Below, one piece after another: positions 6,828-15,075 of a DNA stretch of 28,681 bases. The stretch is from the NCBI GenBank assembly GCA_002387725.1, contig DGKK01000029.1, forward strand, positions 4,916 to 33,596, written 5' to 3'. Each line of letters starts with the position of its first letter. Within the stretch, counting starts at the first letter, position 1. Both the position numbers and the translations under genes were made by a program. The notes beneath the pieces are model-generated. The model was given only the letters and a program-made list of their open reading frames with translations, did not search any database and was not told where the DNA came from. The DNA comes from Nitrospirae bacterium UBA4572. GTDB lineage: Bacteria > Nitrospirota > Leptospirillia > Leptospirillales > Leptospirillaceae.

Positions 6828-7904
6828 ATGAAATTTGTGACACGCACTGCCGGGGCCGTCCTGGCGGGTCTTGTGGCGATGGTCGGAGTCGGCCAGGCCC
6901 GGGCCGCAGATATCACGATCTCGGGCTCGACCATGCTCTTTCCGCTGGAGCAGGTCTGGTCCCAGGCCTACATGAAGAGCCATCCCGGCACCCATATCTC
7001 CGTCGCCTCGACGGGATCGGGATTCGGGATCTCCAATGCCGCCAACGGCAACATCACCATCGGGGCCTCCGACGCCTACCTGACCCGGGACCTTAAAAAG
7101 CGCTATCCCTCCCTGGTCTCCATTCCGGTGGCCTTCGAGGATACCCAGGTCATCTACAATGTACCCGGAATCGCCAAGGGAACCACTCTTCGCATGGACG
7201 GTCCGACCCTGGCCCGCATCTTTATGGGCAAGATCCGTTTCTGGGACGACAAGGCTCTCCGCTCCCTCAATCCCGATGTGACCTTCCCCCACCGCCGCAT
7301 CAAGGTGATCCACCGGGCCGACGCCTCCGGGACGACCTTCGTCTTTACCGACTATCTCGCCCAGACCTCCAAGGAATGGAACGAGGAGATCGGCCGCGAC
7401 CTCTCTCCCGCCTGGCCGGTGGGATCGGGGTACAACGGATCGGATGCCGTGGTGGCGGCCGTCCTGGCGACCCCCGGAGCCATCGGGTATGTGGGGCTGG
7501 GATGGATCAACGAGTACCATCTCGACTCCATGGCCCTCAAAAATCGCGACGGATACTTTGTGAAGGGCACGGTCAAGACGATCCAGGCGGCCGGCAAGGC
7601 GGCGCTCCACGATCCCTCCTTCCCCGACGACTTCAACCGCTCCATCGTCTGGAAGCTTCACGGCAAGGACGTCTATCCCGATGCGAACTTCGAGTTCTGG
7701 ATGGTCTCCACCTCCCTTCCGGGATCGACCATGAACGACGTCAAGAAGCTCGTCATGTGGGCCCTTACCAAGGGCCAGGTGGAGAAGTACACGGTCAAGA
7801 CGGGATTTTCTCCGCTTCCCTTCGCACCGCTCAAGCCTCGGCTCAACAAGATCCTCAATCATATCCTTCCGGGCAACACCGTCGACATCGAAAGCGGGGG
7901 ATAG
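6828..7904 (+). CDS. pstS: Periplasmic phosphate-binding protein PstS
   Basis: 358 residues. It captures inorganic phosphate in the periplasm and delivers it to the PstCA channel. A signal peptide of about 26 residues ends GQARA, with the mature protein starting ADITISGSTM, the usual PstS opening. Further phosphate-site features are STGSGFGI, GASDAYL (Asp contacting phosphate), HRADASGTTFVFTDYL and GSGYNGSDAVVAAV ... GAIGYVGLGW. AAGGAGG lies six bases before the ATG. It is first in the pst operon, directly behind the Pho box, and is separated from pstC by 171 bases that hold two hairpins, which fits higher expression of the binding protein than of the channel. Confidence 0.96.
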   Translation: MKFVTRTAGAVLAGLVAMVGVGQARAADITISGSTMLFPLEQVWSQAYMKSHPGTHISVASTGSGFGISNAANGNITIGASDAYLTRDLKKRYPSLVSIPVAFEDTQVIYNVPGIAKGTTLRMDGPTLARIFMGKIRFWDDKALRSLNPDVTFPHRRIKVIHRADASGTTFVFTDYLAQTSKEWNEEIGRDLSPAWPVGSGYNGSDAVVAAVLATPGAIGYVGLGWINEYHLDSMALKNRDGYFVKGTVKTIQAAGKAALHDPSFPDDFNRSIVWKLHGKDVYPDANFEFWMVSTSLPGSTMNDVKKLVMWALTKGQVEKYTVKTGFSPLPFAPLKPRLNKILNHILPGNTVDIESGG

Positions 7905-7940
7905 CTTCAGGCTCCACGAGGTCACACGAACGCCATTTTC

Positions 7941-8000
7941 GATTGTTGAACAACGATCAAGGATGAATAGGCACCACGGGGAGGGCTCATGTCCTCCCCC
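7941..8000 (+). terminator. Two hairpins between pstS and pstC (attenuator or processing signal)
   Basis: First, GATTGTTG pairs with CAACGATC (7941-7958, one G-T pair). Second, GGGGAGG (7978-7984) pairs with CCTCCCC (7993-7999) and is followed by CTTTCTTTC. The second resembles a leaky terminator. As pstCAB-phoU need transcription through it, partial termination or mRNA protection of the pstS 3' end is likely. Confidence 0.5.
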
Positions 8001-8075
8001 TTTCTTTCAGAAGAGAACCCCTTCCGGAATTGAACGGATGGGACCGAAACACCGAGAAAGCACAAGGACGTGACA

Positions 8076-9197
8076 ATGGCCGCTCCCGAACATGAACAGG
8101 GCGATTCTCTCCTCTCCCAAGGAGACCATCGCCCTCCCGTTGTGGCGCCCCTGTCCTTTCTCGCGCCGGATCCCGATGAGACGCTCGAGGAACAGGCGCT
8201 CGCCCGCTCCGCTCCCCCCACCGAGACTACGCTAAAAAATCTCCGCCGGGCCTCCCACTCCCAGATTCTCCGCTCCGAGCGCCTCTTCCATCTGACCCTT
8301 CGCCTAGGCGGCCTTTTCATCCTCCTCCTCTTTGCCATCGTTCTCGGAGTGAGTGTCGTCGAGGCCTGGCCCTCCATCGAGAAATTCGGATGGTCGTTCC
8401 TCTGGACCTCGACCTGGAACCCCCATCGCCATATTTTCGGAGCCTGGACCTATCTGGTGGGCACCTTCTGGGTGACCGGCATCGCCCTGATCTTTGCCAT
8501 TCCCATTGCGATCCTCTCGGCTCTCTTCCTCTCGGACTATGCCCCAAAATGGCTGGTGGGTGGGGTCTCGACCCTCATGGAGATGCTGGCGGGGATCCCC
8601 TCCATCGTCTTTGGCGCCTTCGGAATCATCTTCGTCGTTCCCCTCATGCGCGACCATGTGGAGCCCTTTCTGGCGAACACCCTGGGGCGCCACTTCGATT
8701 TCTTTTCCGGGGATGCCATGGGATACGGGATTCTTTCGGCCGGCCTTGTGGTGGGGATCATGGTGATCCCGCTCGTGGCCACGGTGACCCGGGATTCGCT
8801 CGTCATGGTTCCCCGGGAGACCGTGGAGGCGGCCTATGCCCTGGGGTCGACCAAGGCCGAGATGGTCTACTTCGTCAAGCTTCCGGCGGTGGTGCCGGGG
8901 ATCATCGGATCGGTGATCCTGGGCTTTGGCCGCGCCCTGGGCGAGACGATGGCGGTTCTCCTCCTCATTGGCAACCAGGCCTCGGTCCCGACCTCCATTC
9001 AGGACGTCGGGTACACCATCAGCTCGCTTTTGGCGAACACCTTCACCTACGCGGTGATCGACCCCCTGTTCTCGGCGGCGGAGATCGAGCTGGGCCTTAT
9101 CCTTCTCGTGATCTCCCTGGTGGTGAACACTCTCGGACGGGAGCTTCTCCTAAAACTCATGGGAGGGCGTCTGGCGGGATCGGTGGGCGGTGGCTGA
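8076..9197 (+). CDS. pstC: Phosphate ABC transporter permease PstC
   Basis: 373 residues. One of the two channel subunits of the phosphate importer. A hydrophilic N-terminal extension of about 65-70 residues precedes the first helix (LFILLLFAIVLGVSVV); family members are usually near 300-320 residues. Six membrane segments follow, with the cytoplasmic coupling loop EAAYALGSTKAEMVYFVKLP that docks on PstB. The conserved Arg and Glu needed for transport in E. coli PstC are present in FGRALGETMAVLLL. ATG 8076 is preferred (AAGGA seven bases upstream) over the GTG at 8070. The stop overlaps the start of pstA by eight bases. The function of the extension is unknown. Confidence 0.93.
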   Translation: MAAPEHEQGDSLLSQGDHRPPVVAPLSFLAPDPDETLEEQALARSAPPTETTLKNLRRASHSQILRSERLFHLTLRLGGLFILLLFAIVLGVSVVEAWPSIEKFGWSFLWTSTWNPHRHIFGAWTYLVGTFWVTGIALIFAIPIAILSALFLSDYAPKWLVGGVSTLMEMLAGIPSIVFGAFGIIFVVPLMRDHVEPFLANTLGRHFDFFSGDAMGYGILSAGLVVGIMVIPLVATVTRDSLVMVPRETVEAAYALGSTKAEMVYFVKLPAVVPGIIGSVILGFGRALGETMAVLLLIGNQASVPTSIQDVGYTISSLLANTFTYAVIDPLFSAAEIELGLILLVISLVVNTLGRELLLKLMGGRLAGSVGGG

Positions 9198-10092
9198 GGC
9201 GCGTCTCCCCGAAAAGGGGCTCTCCTACTACCGGCAAATCCGGAACATCGTTCTGGGAAGCATTACCGGGCTCGCCTTTCTCGTGGCGGTTACCCCGCTT
9301 CTGGCGATCATCTATGTCGCCTACGACCGGGGGAAGGAGGCCCTTTCCCTCTCCTTCGTGACCACCATGCCCTCGGGCTTCCCGGTGGGAATCGAGGGAG
9401 GGATCCTCAACGGGATCGCCGGCTCCCTGATCCTCATCGTCCTGGCAAGCCTTCTGTCGGTGCCGGTGGGCGTCTGGGCCGGCCTCTATCTCTGGGACCA
9501 GAGCCATACGAGGCTCGCGGGGGTCACCCGGCTTCTCTCGGATCTTCTTTTGGGGGTTCCCTCGGTCATTTGGGGCGTGGTGGGCTTCTATGTCTTCTCC
9601 ACCAATACCGGATGGGGGCTCCATTGGGGATTCTCGGGGCTTGCCGCGGGGTTGACCCTGGGCTTCATCATGATCCCCATCGTGACCCGGGTTACCGAGC
9701 AGGCCCTTCGGGACGTGCCGAGAAGCTACATCGAAGGGGCGCTGGCCCTGGGGGCGACCCGTTTCCAGGTGATGCGGGATCTGGCAATCCCCGCGGCCAT
9801 CACCGGGATCGGAACGGGGATCCTCCTGGGGGTCCTGAATGTCCTGGGACAGACGGCGCCCCTGGTCTTCACCAATTACTACAACACCGGCATTCCCCAT
9901 TCCCTCGTCGGCTCCAACGGTTCGGTGGGGGATCTGGCGATGCAGATCTTCATCTATATTCACGAGCCCTCGAAGGCGCTTCATGTGAAGGCCATGGCAG
10001 CGGCCCTGGTCCTGACCGTGATCGTCCTTCTGCTCGACATGGGCATCCGGCTTCTTTCGTGGGGCAGCCGGAAGTACGCCCGGAAAGGGTGA
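9190..10092 (+). CDS. pstA: Phosphate ABC transporter permease PstA, with atypical conserved motif
   Basis: 300 residues, the normal length; second channel subunit. Six hydrophobic segments; coupling loop SYIEGALALGATRFQVMRDL. The start is GTG 9190, overlapping the end of pstC by eight bases, so translation is probably coupled; no other in-frame start gives a full-length protein. In most PstA proteins the fifth helix region reads R-(I/A)-x-GETAPLLF. Here it reads NVLGQTAPLVF, so the conserved Arg and Glu positions are Asn and Gln. In E. coli the Arg at this place (R220) is required for transport but not for repression of the Pho regulon. Either this PstA works differently or compensating residues lie elsewhere. 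Confidence 0.92.
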   Translation: MAEARLPEKGLSYYRQIRNIVLGSITGLAFLVAVTPLLAIIYVAYDRGKEALSLSFVTTMPSGFPVGIEGGILNGIAGSLILIVLASLLSVPVGVWAGLYLWDQSHTRLAGVTRLLSDLLLGVPSVIWGVVGFYVFSTNTGWGLHWGFSGLAAGLTLGFIMIPIVTRVTEQALRDVPRSYIEGALALGATRFQVMRDLAIPAAITGIGTGILLGVLNVLGQTAPLVFTNYYNTGIPHSLVGSNGSVGDLAMQIFIYIHEPSKALHVKAMAAALVLTVIVLLLDMGIRLLSWGSRKYARKG

Positions 10093-10103
10093 GGGGAGGT
10101 CCT

Positions 10104-10883
10104 TTGGAACAGAGCGCGCCGATGTCTGGGAATCTGAAGATCGAGACGAAGGGGTTTTCGGCCTTCTACGGAAAGACCCAGGCGCTGAGGAATGTGAATT
10201 TTTCCGTTCCCGAGAAGAAGATCACCGCCATGATCGGACCGTCCGGATGCGGCAAGTCGACCTTCCTGCGAAGCCTCAACCGGATGAACGACTTCATTCC
10301 GGGCTTCCGGATGGAGGGCTCCGCCCTTCTCGACGGCGAGGAGATCTACGGGGCGGCGGTCAATCCGGTCCTTCTCCGCCAGAGGGTGGGAATGGTCTTC
10401 CAGAAGCCCAACCCCTTCCAGATGTCGATCTTTGAAAATGTGGCCTACGGTCTCCGTATCCAGGGGGTCAAGTCCTCCTCCCTCGTCTCCGACATCGTCG
10501 AGAAGTCCCTTCGTGCCGCCGCCCTCTGGGACGAAGTGAAGGATCGTCTCAAGGGGTCGGCCTTCGCCCTTTCGGGAGGACAGCAGCAGCGCCTTTGCAT
10601 CGCCCGGGCCCTGGCGGTGGAGCCGGAGGTCATTCTTCTCGACGAGCCGGCCTCGGCCCTCGATCCCATCTCCACGGCCCGGATCGAGGAGCTCATGCAG
10701 GATCTCAAGGACAGGTATACAATAGCGATTGTGACGCACAACATGCAGCAGGCCGCCCGGGTGTCCGACTACACCGCCTTCTTTCTCGACGGCACGCTGG
10801 TGGAGGTGGGGGAGACCACCAAGATCTTCACCAATCCGGACGACTCTCGAACGGAAGACTACATTACGGGCCGGTTCGGCTGA
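10104..10883 (+). CDS. pstB: Phosphate ABC transporter ATPase PstB
   Basis: 259 residues from TTG 10104. The cytoplasmic ATPase powering PstCA. Walker A GPSGCGKST (45-53), Q-loop with PstB-typical VFQKPNPFQMSIFENVAYG, signature LSGGQQQRLCIARAL, Walker B VILLDEPASALDP and switch His in IVTHNMQQAARVSDYTAFF are all intact. The TTG start is chosen because GGGAGG lies four bases before it; ATG 10122, six codons later and in frame, gives a conventional N-terminus (MSGNLKIE) but has no nearby ribosome-binding site. It lies 11 bases after pstA and 19 bases before phoU. PstB also takes part in Pho-regulon signalling in well-studied bacteria. Confidence 0.95.
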   Translation: MEQSAPMSGNLKIETKGFSAFYGKTQALRNVNFSVPEKKITAMIGPSGCGKSTFLRSLNRMNDFIPGFRMEGSALLDGEEIYGAAVNPVLLRQRVGMVFQKPNPFQMSIFENVAYGLRIQGVKSSSLVSDIVEKSLRAAALWDEVKDRLKGSAFALSGGQQQRLCIARALAVEPEVILLDEPASALDPISTARIEELMQDLKDRYTIAIVTHNMQQAARVSDYTAFFLDGTLVEVGETTKIFTNPDDSRTEDYITGRFG

Positions 10884-10902
10884 GGCAAGGGAAGGGACGG
10901 GC

Positions 10903-11556
10903 GTGCAACGACATCTCGATGTGGAGCTGGAGCAGCTCAAGGGGCGGATCACCGAAATGGGCCGCATGGTCGAACTCCAGATGCAGGAGTCGATCGAGGC
11001 ATTGGTCGCCCGGGATCCCGTGAAGGCCCGGCAGGTGATCGACCGGGACCACCAGGTCAACGCCATGGAGGTGGGGATCGACGAGGACTGCGTCCGGATG
11101 ATCGCCCTCCACCAGCCGGAGGCCCGGGACCTGCGCTTTGTCATCACCGCGATGAAGATCATTACCGACCTCGAACGGATGAGCGACCTGGCCACGAACA
11201 TCTCCGAACGGGTGGTGGAGCTCTGCGAAGAGCCCCCGGTTTCGATTCCTCCCGCCATCGTCGAGATGTCCACCATCGGACGCGCCATGCTGACGAATGC
11301 CCTGGAGGCCTTTGTCAGCCGGAACACCGCCATGGCCAAGCAGGTGACCCTTGAGGACGAGAAGGTCAATGTCCTCCATCGGACCCTGGTGAGGACGATC
11401 GTCGAGAGCCTCAGGCAGCACACGGGGGAGACGAGCCCCATCATCCGGATCCTTTTCATCTCCCGCTCCCTCGAGCGCTTTGCCGACCACGCCACCAACG
11501 TGGCCGAGATCATCATGTACATGGTGGAAGGGAAGATCATCCGCCACATGGTCTGA
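10903..11556 (+). CDS. phoU: Phosphate signalling protein PhoU
   Basis: 217 residues, the usual length of about 215-240. A cytoplasmic all-helical protein of two three-helix bundles that bind metal clusters and link PstB to the sensor kinase, damping the Pho response when phosphate is plentiful. The repeated metal motifs appear as MKIITDLERMSDLATNISE (first half) and SRSLERFADHATNVAEIIMY (second half), matching the E(x)xxD(xx)xN pattern. GTG start at 10903 with GGGAAGGGA upstream. It ends the pst operon and is followed by a strong terminator. No partner PhoR is present in the window. Confidence 0.94.
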   Translation: MQRHLDVELEQLKGRITEMGRMVELQMQESIEALVARDPVKARQVIDRDHQVNAMEVGIDEDCVRMIALHQPEARDLRFVITAMKIITDLERMSDLATNISERVVELCEEPPVSIPPAIVEMSTIGRAMLTNALEAFVSRNTAMAKQVTLEDEKVNVLHRTLVRTIVESLRQHTGETSPIIRILFISRSLERFADHATNVAEIIMYMVEGKIIRHMV

Positions 11557-11563
11557 GCCCCGT

Positions 11564-11611
11564 AGGAGCCTCTCCGCTTGCCCGTCCAAGAGGCTCCTCC
11601 CTTGTGTTTTT
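11564..11611 (+). terminator. Rho-independent terminator of the pst-phoU operon
   Basis: Perfect 10-bp stem AGGAGCCTCT (11564-11573) with AGAGGCTCCT (11589-11598), loop of 15 bases, then a T-rich stretch ending TTTTT (11607-11611). It starts eight bases after the phoU stop. Confidence 0.8.
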
Positions 11612-11757
11612 CGTTCTTGATCCCTTTGCGGGATTCCCCGGTTTTGCCGCCTTTCTCCTTTGTTCTTCCCCCTTCTCATTTTTTTCGATGTTGTTGCCGC
11701 TCAAGGCTCTGTCATTCCAGTTTTTCCGATTTTTTGTAATTGTCATGGGCCGAGCTC

Positions 11758-11789
11758 TTGACTCTGGACCTAGGTCGAGGGTTTATCCT
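11758..11789 (+). promoter_or_regulatory. MerR-type operator/promoter of the mercury operon
   Basis: The -35 TTGACT (11758-11763) and -10 TATCCT (11784-11789) are separated by 20 bases, longer than the optimal 17 and typical of MerR-activated promoters, in which the regulator untwists the DNA to realign the boxes. An imperfect 22-bp palindrome (11761-11782; half ACTCTGGACCT, centre CTAG) fills the spacer; three symmetric base pairs are mismatched. It lies about 60 bases before the transporter gene. The merR gene at the end of the operon encodes the likely regulator. Confidence 0.85.
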
Positions 11790-11852
11790 CAAGACAGGAT
11801 CGCAGGAAGGCATCCGATTCTTTAAGGTCCACAGATGATCCGGGAGGGAAAA

Positions 11853-12272
11853 ATGGAAAAGAACAAGGCTGAAGGAGGCGGAAAAGAGCCTCTTGCCATG
11901 GGAACAACTGTGGCGGCAAGCATCGTCTCCCTCGTGGCAGTGCTATGCTGTCTGGGGATTCCCTCGATCTTGTCCTTCATGGGGGCGGTGGGGCTGGGGG
12001 TTCTCGTCAAGAAGCACCTTCTCTTTCCCCTGATGGTGGGGTCACTCCTCCTGGGGGGATGGGGAGCCTTTATAAGCTATCGCCGGAGACAGAGCGTGCC
12101 CCTTTTGGTCGCCTATCTTGTGTCGGCACTGGCGCTTCCTCTCGGGATGAAGTTTTTCCATCCGGCGATGGATGCCGGGCTTGCGGGGCTTCTCCTCCTG
12201 ACCGGAGAGGACCTTTGGCGGAGAATGCTCAAATCCCGGGCCGGGGCGTCATGCGAGAGGGAGTCTCTTTAG
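11853..12272 (+). CDS. Mercury transporter-like membrane protein (MerC/MerT type)
   Basis: 139 residues with four hydrophobic segments (about 20-38, 40-52, 57-76, 81-97) and a fifth weaker one. A Cys pair in the first helix (VAVLCCLGIPSIL, C32-C33) is the mark of Mer inner-membrane transporters, which pass Hg(II) through vicinal cysteines to MerA. Layout (FMGAVGLGVLVKK after the Cys pair) is closer to MerC than MerT, but I cannot decide, so no symbol is given. A further Cys (C134) lies near the C-terminus. ATG 11853 is chosen for GGAGGG just upstream; ATG 11835 is in frame with a weaker AAGG. First gene after the mer promoter; no merP follows. Confidence 0.78.
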   Translation: MEKNKAEGGGKEPLAMGTTVAASIVSLVAVLCCLGIPSILSFMGAVGLGVLVKKHLLFPLMVGSLLLGGWGAFISYRRRQSVPLLVAYLVSALALPLGMKFFHPAMDAGLAGLLLLTGEDLWRRMLKSRAGASCERESL

Positions 12273-12353
12273 CATTCCTCAGGGACCGGGGGGGCGATTG
12301 TTTCGGGGCTACATGGGTGCCCCAGCAGAAGAGAGCTGAAAAGGAGGAAGACG

Positions 12354-14021
12354 ATGGATACCGTCGAGTTTTTTGTCGAGGGCATGACCTGTGACCACTG
12401 CGCCCGGAGTGTGGAAAAGGCTCTCCGGGGGCTTCCCGGGGTTGTCTCGGCCCAAGTGGCCTATGAGGCCGGGGCAGGGGAGGCCGAAGTCGAGCCCGGA
12501 ACGGCTTTCGAGGCGATGCAGAAGGCGGTTCGCCAGGCCGGGTACGACCTTCGCCCCAAAGGCGAGCCATCCCTCCAGGGGAATCAGATGAGTCCTGGCG
12601 CCGATGGAAACAGCTCCTCCCCCCGACATCTCGTGATCATCGGGGCGGGCTCCGGAGCCGTGGCCGCCGCCCTTCGGGCCACAGATCTCGGCGCCCGGGT
12701 GACCCTGGTGGAGCGGGGAACCTTGGGCGGAACCTGCGTCAATGTGGGTTGCGTTCCCTCGAAGATCCTGGTGCGCCAGGGCCATCAGGTGCACACGGTC
12801 AAGGCGCCTCCCTTTTCCGGGATCGCACCGCACTCACCTGAGATCTCTCCTGTCCTTCTTGCCGAGGAGCGGACCCGGAGGGTTCTCGAGCTACGGGAAG
12901 AGAAATACTCCCGGATCCTCCGGGAGACTCCGGGGGTCGAGGTCCTGACCGGAGAGGCGAGGCTTGATGGGCCCCGGACCGTGGTGGTTCGGGAGAGCAC
13001 AGGAAACGAGAGGAGTCTGGCCGCCGATCGGATCCTGATCGCCACGGGCTCACAGCCTCATGTTCCCGAGATCCCCGGCCTGGCCGGGACCCCCTTCTGG
13101 ACATCGACCGAGGCGCTCTTTGCCCGCGAGATTCCTCGACATCTGATCATCTTCGGCGGCGGCTTTGTGGCTCTGGAGATCGGTCAGGCCTGGCGGCGTC
13201 TGGGAGCCGAGGTGACCCTGGTGATCCGGAAAGAGAGGATACTCTCCAGGATGGAAGAGGATCTGGGACGGGATCTGGGGCGCTATCTGGAAGGGGAGGG
13301 CGTGAAGATCGTCCCCCAGGCGACCCCCTCCCGGGTGGATCACCGGGACGGGATTTTTTCCGTGGCGCTCTCCGATGGACAAATGCTGACGGGCGAGGCC
13401 CTTCTCGTGGCCACGGGGAGGCATCCCAATACCCGGGATCTCGGTCTCGACAGGGTCGGCGTCCGGACCAATCCGGAAGGTGAGATCGTGGTCGACAATC
13501 GTCTTGAAACCAGCGTTCCGGGAATCTTTGCCGCGGGGGACTGCACGACGCTCCCGAAGTTCGTCTATGTGGCGGCGGCGTCGGGAACCCGGGCGGCCAC
13601 TCACATGATGGGGGCGGGAGAGGATCCTCTGGATCTTGCGGTTTTGCCCGAGGTCATCTTTACCGATCCGCAGGTGGCCCGGGTGGGGCTCACCGAAGAC
13701 GAGGCCCGGGAGAAGGGGTATACTCCTGTGGTGAGAACCCTTTCCTTTGACAAGGTTCCCCGGGCGCTGGTCAACTTCGATACCCGGGGGTGGATCCGGA
13801 TGGTGGCGGATGAAAGGAGCGGGAAGCTTTTAGGCTGCACCGTGCTGGCCCCCGAAGGGGGAGAGGTGATCCAGTCGGCGGCCATGGCCTTGTCCGCGGG
13901 GAATACCGTTCAGGAGATCGGACGAATGTTTTTTCCGTATCTGACCATGGTGGAGAGTCTCAAACTCTGTGCCCAGTCATTCAGCAAGGATGTGGGACGG
14001 CTCTCCTGCTGTGCGGGGTAG
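12354..14021 (+). CDS. merA: Mercuric reductase MerA with N-terminal metal-binding domain
   Basis: 555 residues, typical length. Cytoplasmic NADPH-dependent flavoenzyme reducing Hg(II) to volatile Hg(0). An N-terminal HMA domain (1-70) has GMTCDHC (C13, C16) and may stand in for MerP as a Hg carrier. The disulfide-reductase core follows: FAD site IIGAGSGAVAAAL, redox-active CVNVGC (C128, C133), NADPH site IIFGGGFVALEIGQ, second FAD motif GIFAAGDCT, and the dimerisation domain to the end. The C-terminus keeps the vicinal Cys pair (C552-C553 in SCCAG) that separates true MerA from other lipoamide-dehydrogenase-like proteins. AAGGAGG precedes the ATG. merR starts 31 bases after its stop. Confidence 0.97.
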   Translation: MDTVEFFVEGMTCDHCARSVEKALRGLPGVVSAQVAYEAGAGEAEVEPGTAFEAMQKAVRQAGYDLRPKGEPSLQGNQMSPGADGNSSSPRHLVIIGAGSGAVAAALRATDLGARVTLVERGTLGGTCVNVGCVPSKILVRQGHQVHTVKAPPFSGIAPHSPEISPVLLAEERTRRVLELREEKYSRILRETPGVEVLTGEARLDGPRTVVVRESTGNERSLAADRILIATGSQPHVPEIPGLAGTPFWTSTEALFAREIPRHLIIFGGGFVALEIGQAWRRLGAEVTLVIRKERILSRMEEDLGRDLGRYLEGEGVKIVPQATPSRVDHRDGIFSVALSDGQMLTGEALLVATGRHPNTRDLGLDRVGVRTNPEGEIVVDNRLETSVPGIFAAGDCTTLPKFVYVAAASGTRAATHMMGAGEDPLDLAVLPEVIFTDPQVARVGLTEDEAREKGYTPVVRTLSFDKVPRALVNFDTRGWIRMVADERSGKLLGCTVLAPEGGEVIQSAAMALSAGNTVQEIGRMFFPYLTMVESLKLCAQSFSKDVGRLSCCAG

Positions 14022-14052
14022 GGGAGCTGCCCCTCGAGGAAGGAGTGGGTCA

Positions 14053-14463
14053 ATGGGCCTTTCGATCGGCAAGGTCGCTAGTGCGGCAGGGATGAGCGTC
14101 GATGCGGTCCGGTTTTATGAACGGGAGGGGCTGATCCCCCCCGTTCAACGCACGGAGTCGGGCTATCGCGTCTATGAACCGGAGACCGTACGGAGGCTCC
14201 TGTTCATCCGCCGGGCCAAGGAGACGGGCTTTTCTCTCGGGGAGATCCGGGAACTTCTGGGTCTTCGCAGGGAGACCGGGAGCTCCTGTACTTCGGTCCT
14301 GCTCCTCGCGCAAGAGAAACTTGCCCTTGTTCGGGAGAAGATCCGTGACCTTCGTCGGATGGAGGCCGCCCTGGAAAGCCTCGTGGCCGACTGCCTCACC
14401 CCCGACCATGGGGAGTCCTGTCCCCTTCTCGAGCGGTTGGAGAGGGAGGAGGATCGGTCCTGA
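14053..14463 (+). CDS. merR: Mercury-responsive regulator MerR
   Basis: 136 residues. A MerR-family dimer that represses and, with Hg(II), activates the mer promoter. N-terminal winged helix (LSIGKVASAAGMSVDAVRFY ... GYRVYEPETVRRL), then a long coiled-coil helix. Cys at 79, 114 and 123 have spacings of 35 and 9, the same as C82/C117/C126 of Tn501 MerR, which bind one Hg(II) across the dimer; this supports mercury rather than another metal. ATG 14053 has AAGGAG seven bases upstream. Unlike the divergent merR of proteobacterial transposons it is the last gene of its own operon, so Hg induction would also raise MerR. Confidence 0.94.
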   Translation: MGLSIGKVASAAGMSVDAVRFYEREGLIPPVQRTESGYRVYEPETVRRLLFIRRAKETGFSLGEIRELLGLRRETGSSCTSVLLLAQEKLALVREKIRDLRRMEAALESLVADCLTPDHGESCPLLERLEREEDRS

Positions 14464-14529
14464 CTCGAGGGAATTTTTGTTAGAGATTCCTTCCAAGGAG
14501 ACTCCCTCGGTTCTTCGGCGGATTTTTGA

Positions 14530-14567
14530 CCGGAGAAAGCCCCTCCGGCGACTAAAAGGCATTTTTT
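14530..14567 (+). terminator. Possible terminator of the mer operon
   Basis: CCGGAG (14530-14535) pairs with CTCCGG (14543-14548) around a 7-base loop; TTTTTT follows at 14562-14567, 13 bases after the stem, which is rather far. A longer-range CGAGGGA/TCCCTCG pairing just upstream (about 14466-14509) could add to it. Confidence 0.4.
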
Positions 14568-15075
14568 AGGGATGAACACAGGTGCTGTCGCGCATTCGTA
14601 TTCCTGTTCTGCTCGTCTAAGTCCTTCTTTCAGAATCTCTATGGAAATCTTTCTACCCGAATATCAGAAACTTGGAACTATTCCACGAGTCTGCTTCTCA
14701 AGGAACATGCGAATGCCGCTGTCCCTCACTGTTTTTACTGAGGCCGAGTTCATTGAGTATCCATCGGGATTAAAAGGATATAAAAGAATTCTTGAAATCT
14801 TTATCGTTATGTCACCCATTCGACATCATACGTTTACCGTCCCGTCAAATGACGTTGGGAAGATCGGTTTCGTGAAAAGATAGTTATGTGATTGTGAGAC
14901 AGAAATTGTCGAGCTTCGCTGTTTTTGATCAGCCATGGATTTTTCATTCGTGATGTCTTCTAGGAAGATTCGTCCGTGTATCCCCTCGATGTGCCGGTCG
15001 CTCTGGCGAGCGGAGCCCGTCCGGATGTCTTCAAAGAGAATATGCAGAGAATGAACAATGAAGGGAGCATCAGGA
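14568..15075. other. AT-richer gene-poor stretch between merR and the secreted-protein gene
   Basis: An open frame at 14572-14883 (103 codons) has no ribosome-binding site and no recognisable family; its end lies inside the diverged repeat copy 1. Base composition drops clearly compared with the mer and pst regions. No promoter is strong enough to call. Confidence 0.35.
14800..14916 (+). repeat. Diverged segment, copy 1 (decayed coding piece or regulatory repeat)
   Basis: From 14819 it aligns without gaps over 98 bases to 16017-16114, with about 64 matches by eye. It contains two 15-bp motifs 33 bp apart (14800-14814 and 14833-14847; the second is TTTACCGTCCCGTCA). Read in the frame that includes TTT ACC GTC (FTV), copy 1 is interrupted by TAG at 14881-14883 while the alignment continues beyond, with ETEIV conserved in both copies. 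It starts about 230 bases before the ATG of the secreted protein. Confidence 0.6.

Noticed and set aside
6726..7925. Long minus-strand frame opposite pstS (399 codons)
   Set aside because: Shadow of pstS: composition typical of complementary GC-rich codons and no family features.
14572..14883. 103-codon frame after merR as a real gene
   Set aside because: No ribosome-binding site, no family, and its end coincides with a premature stop relative to the homologous copy at 16017-16114.
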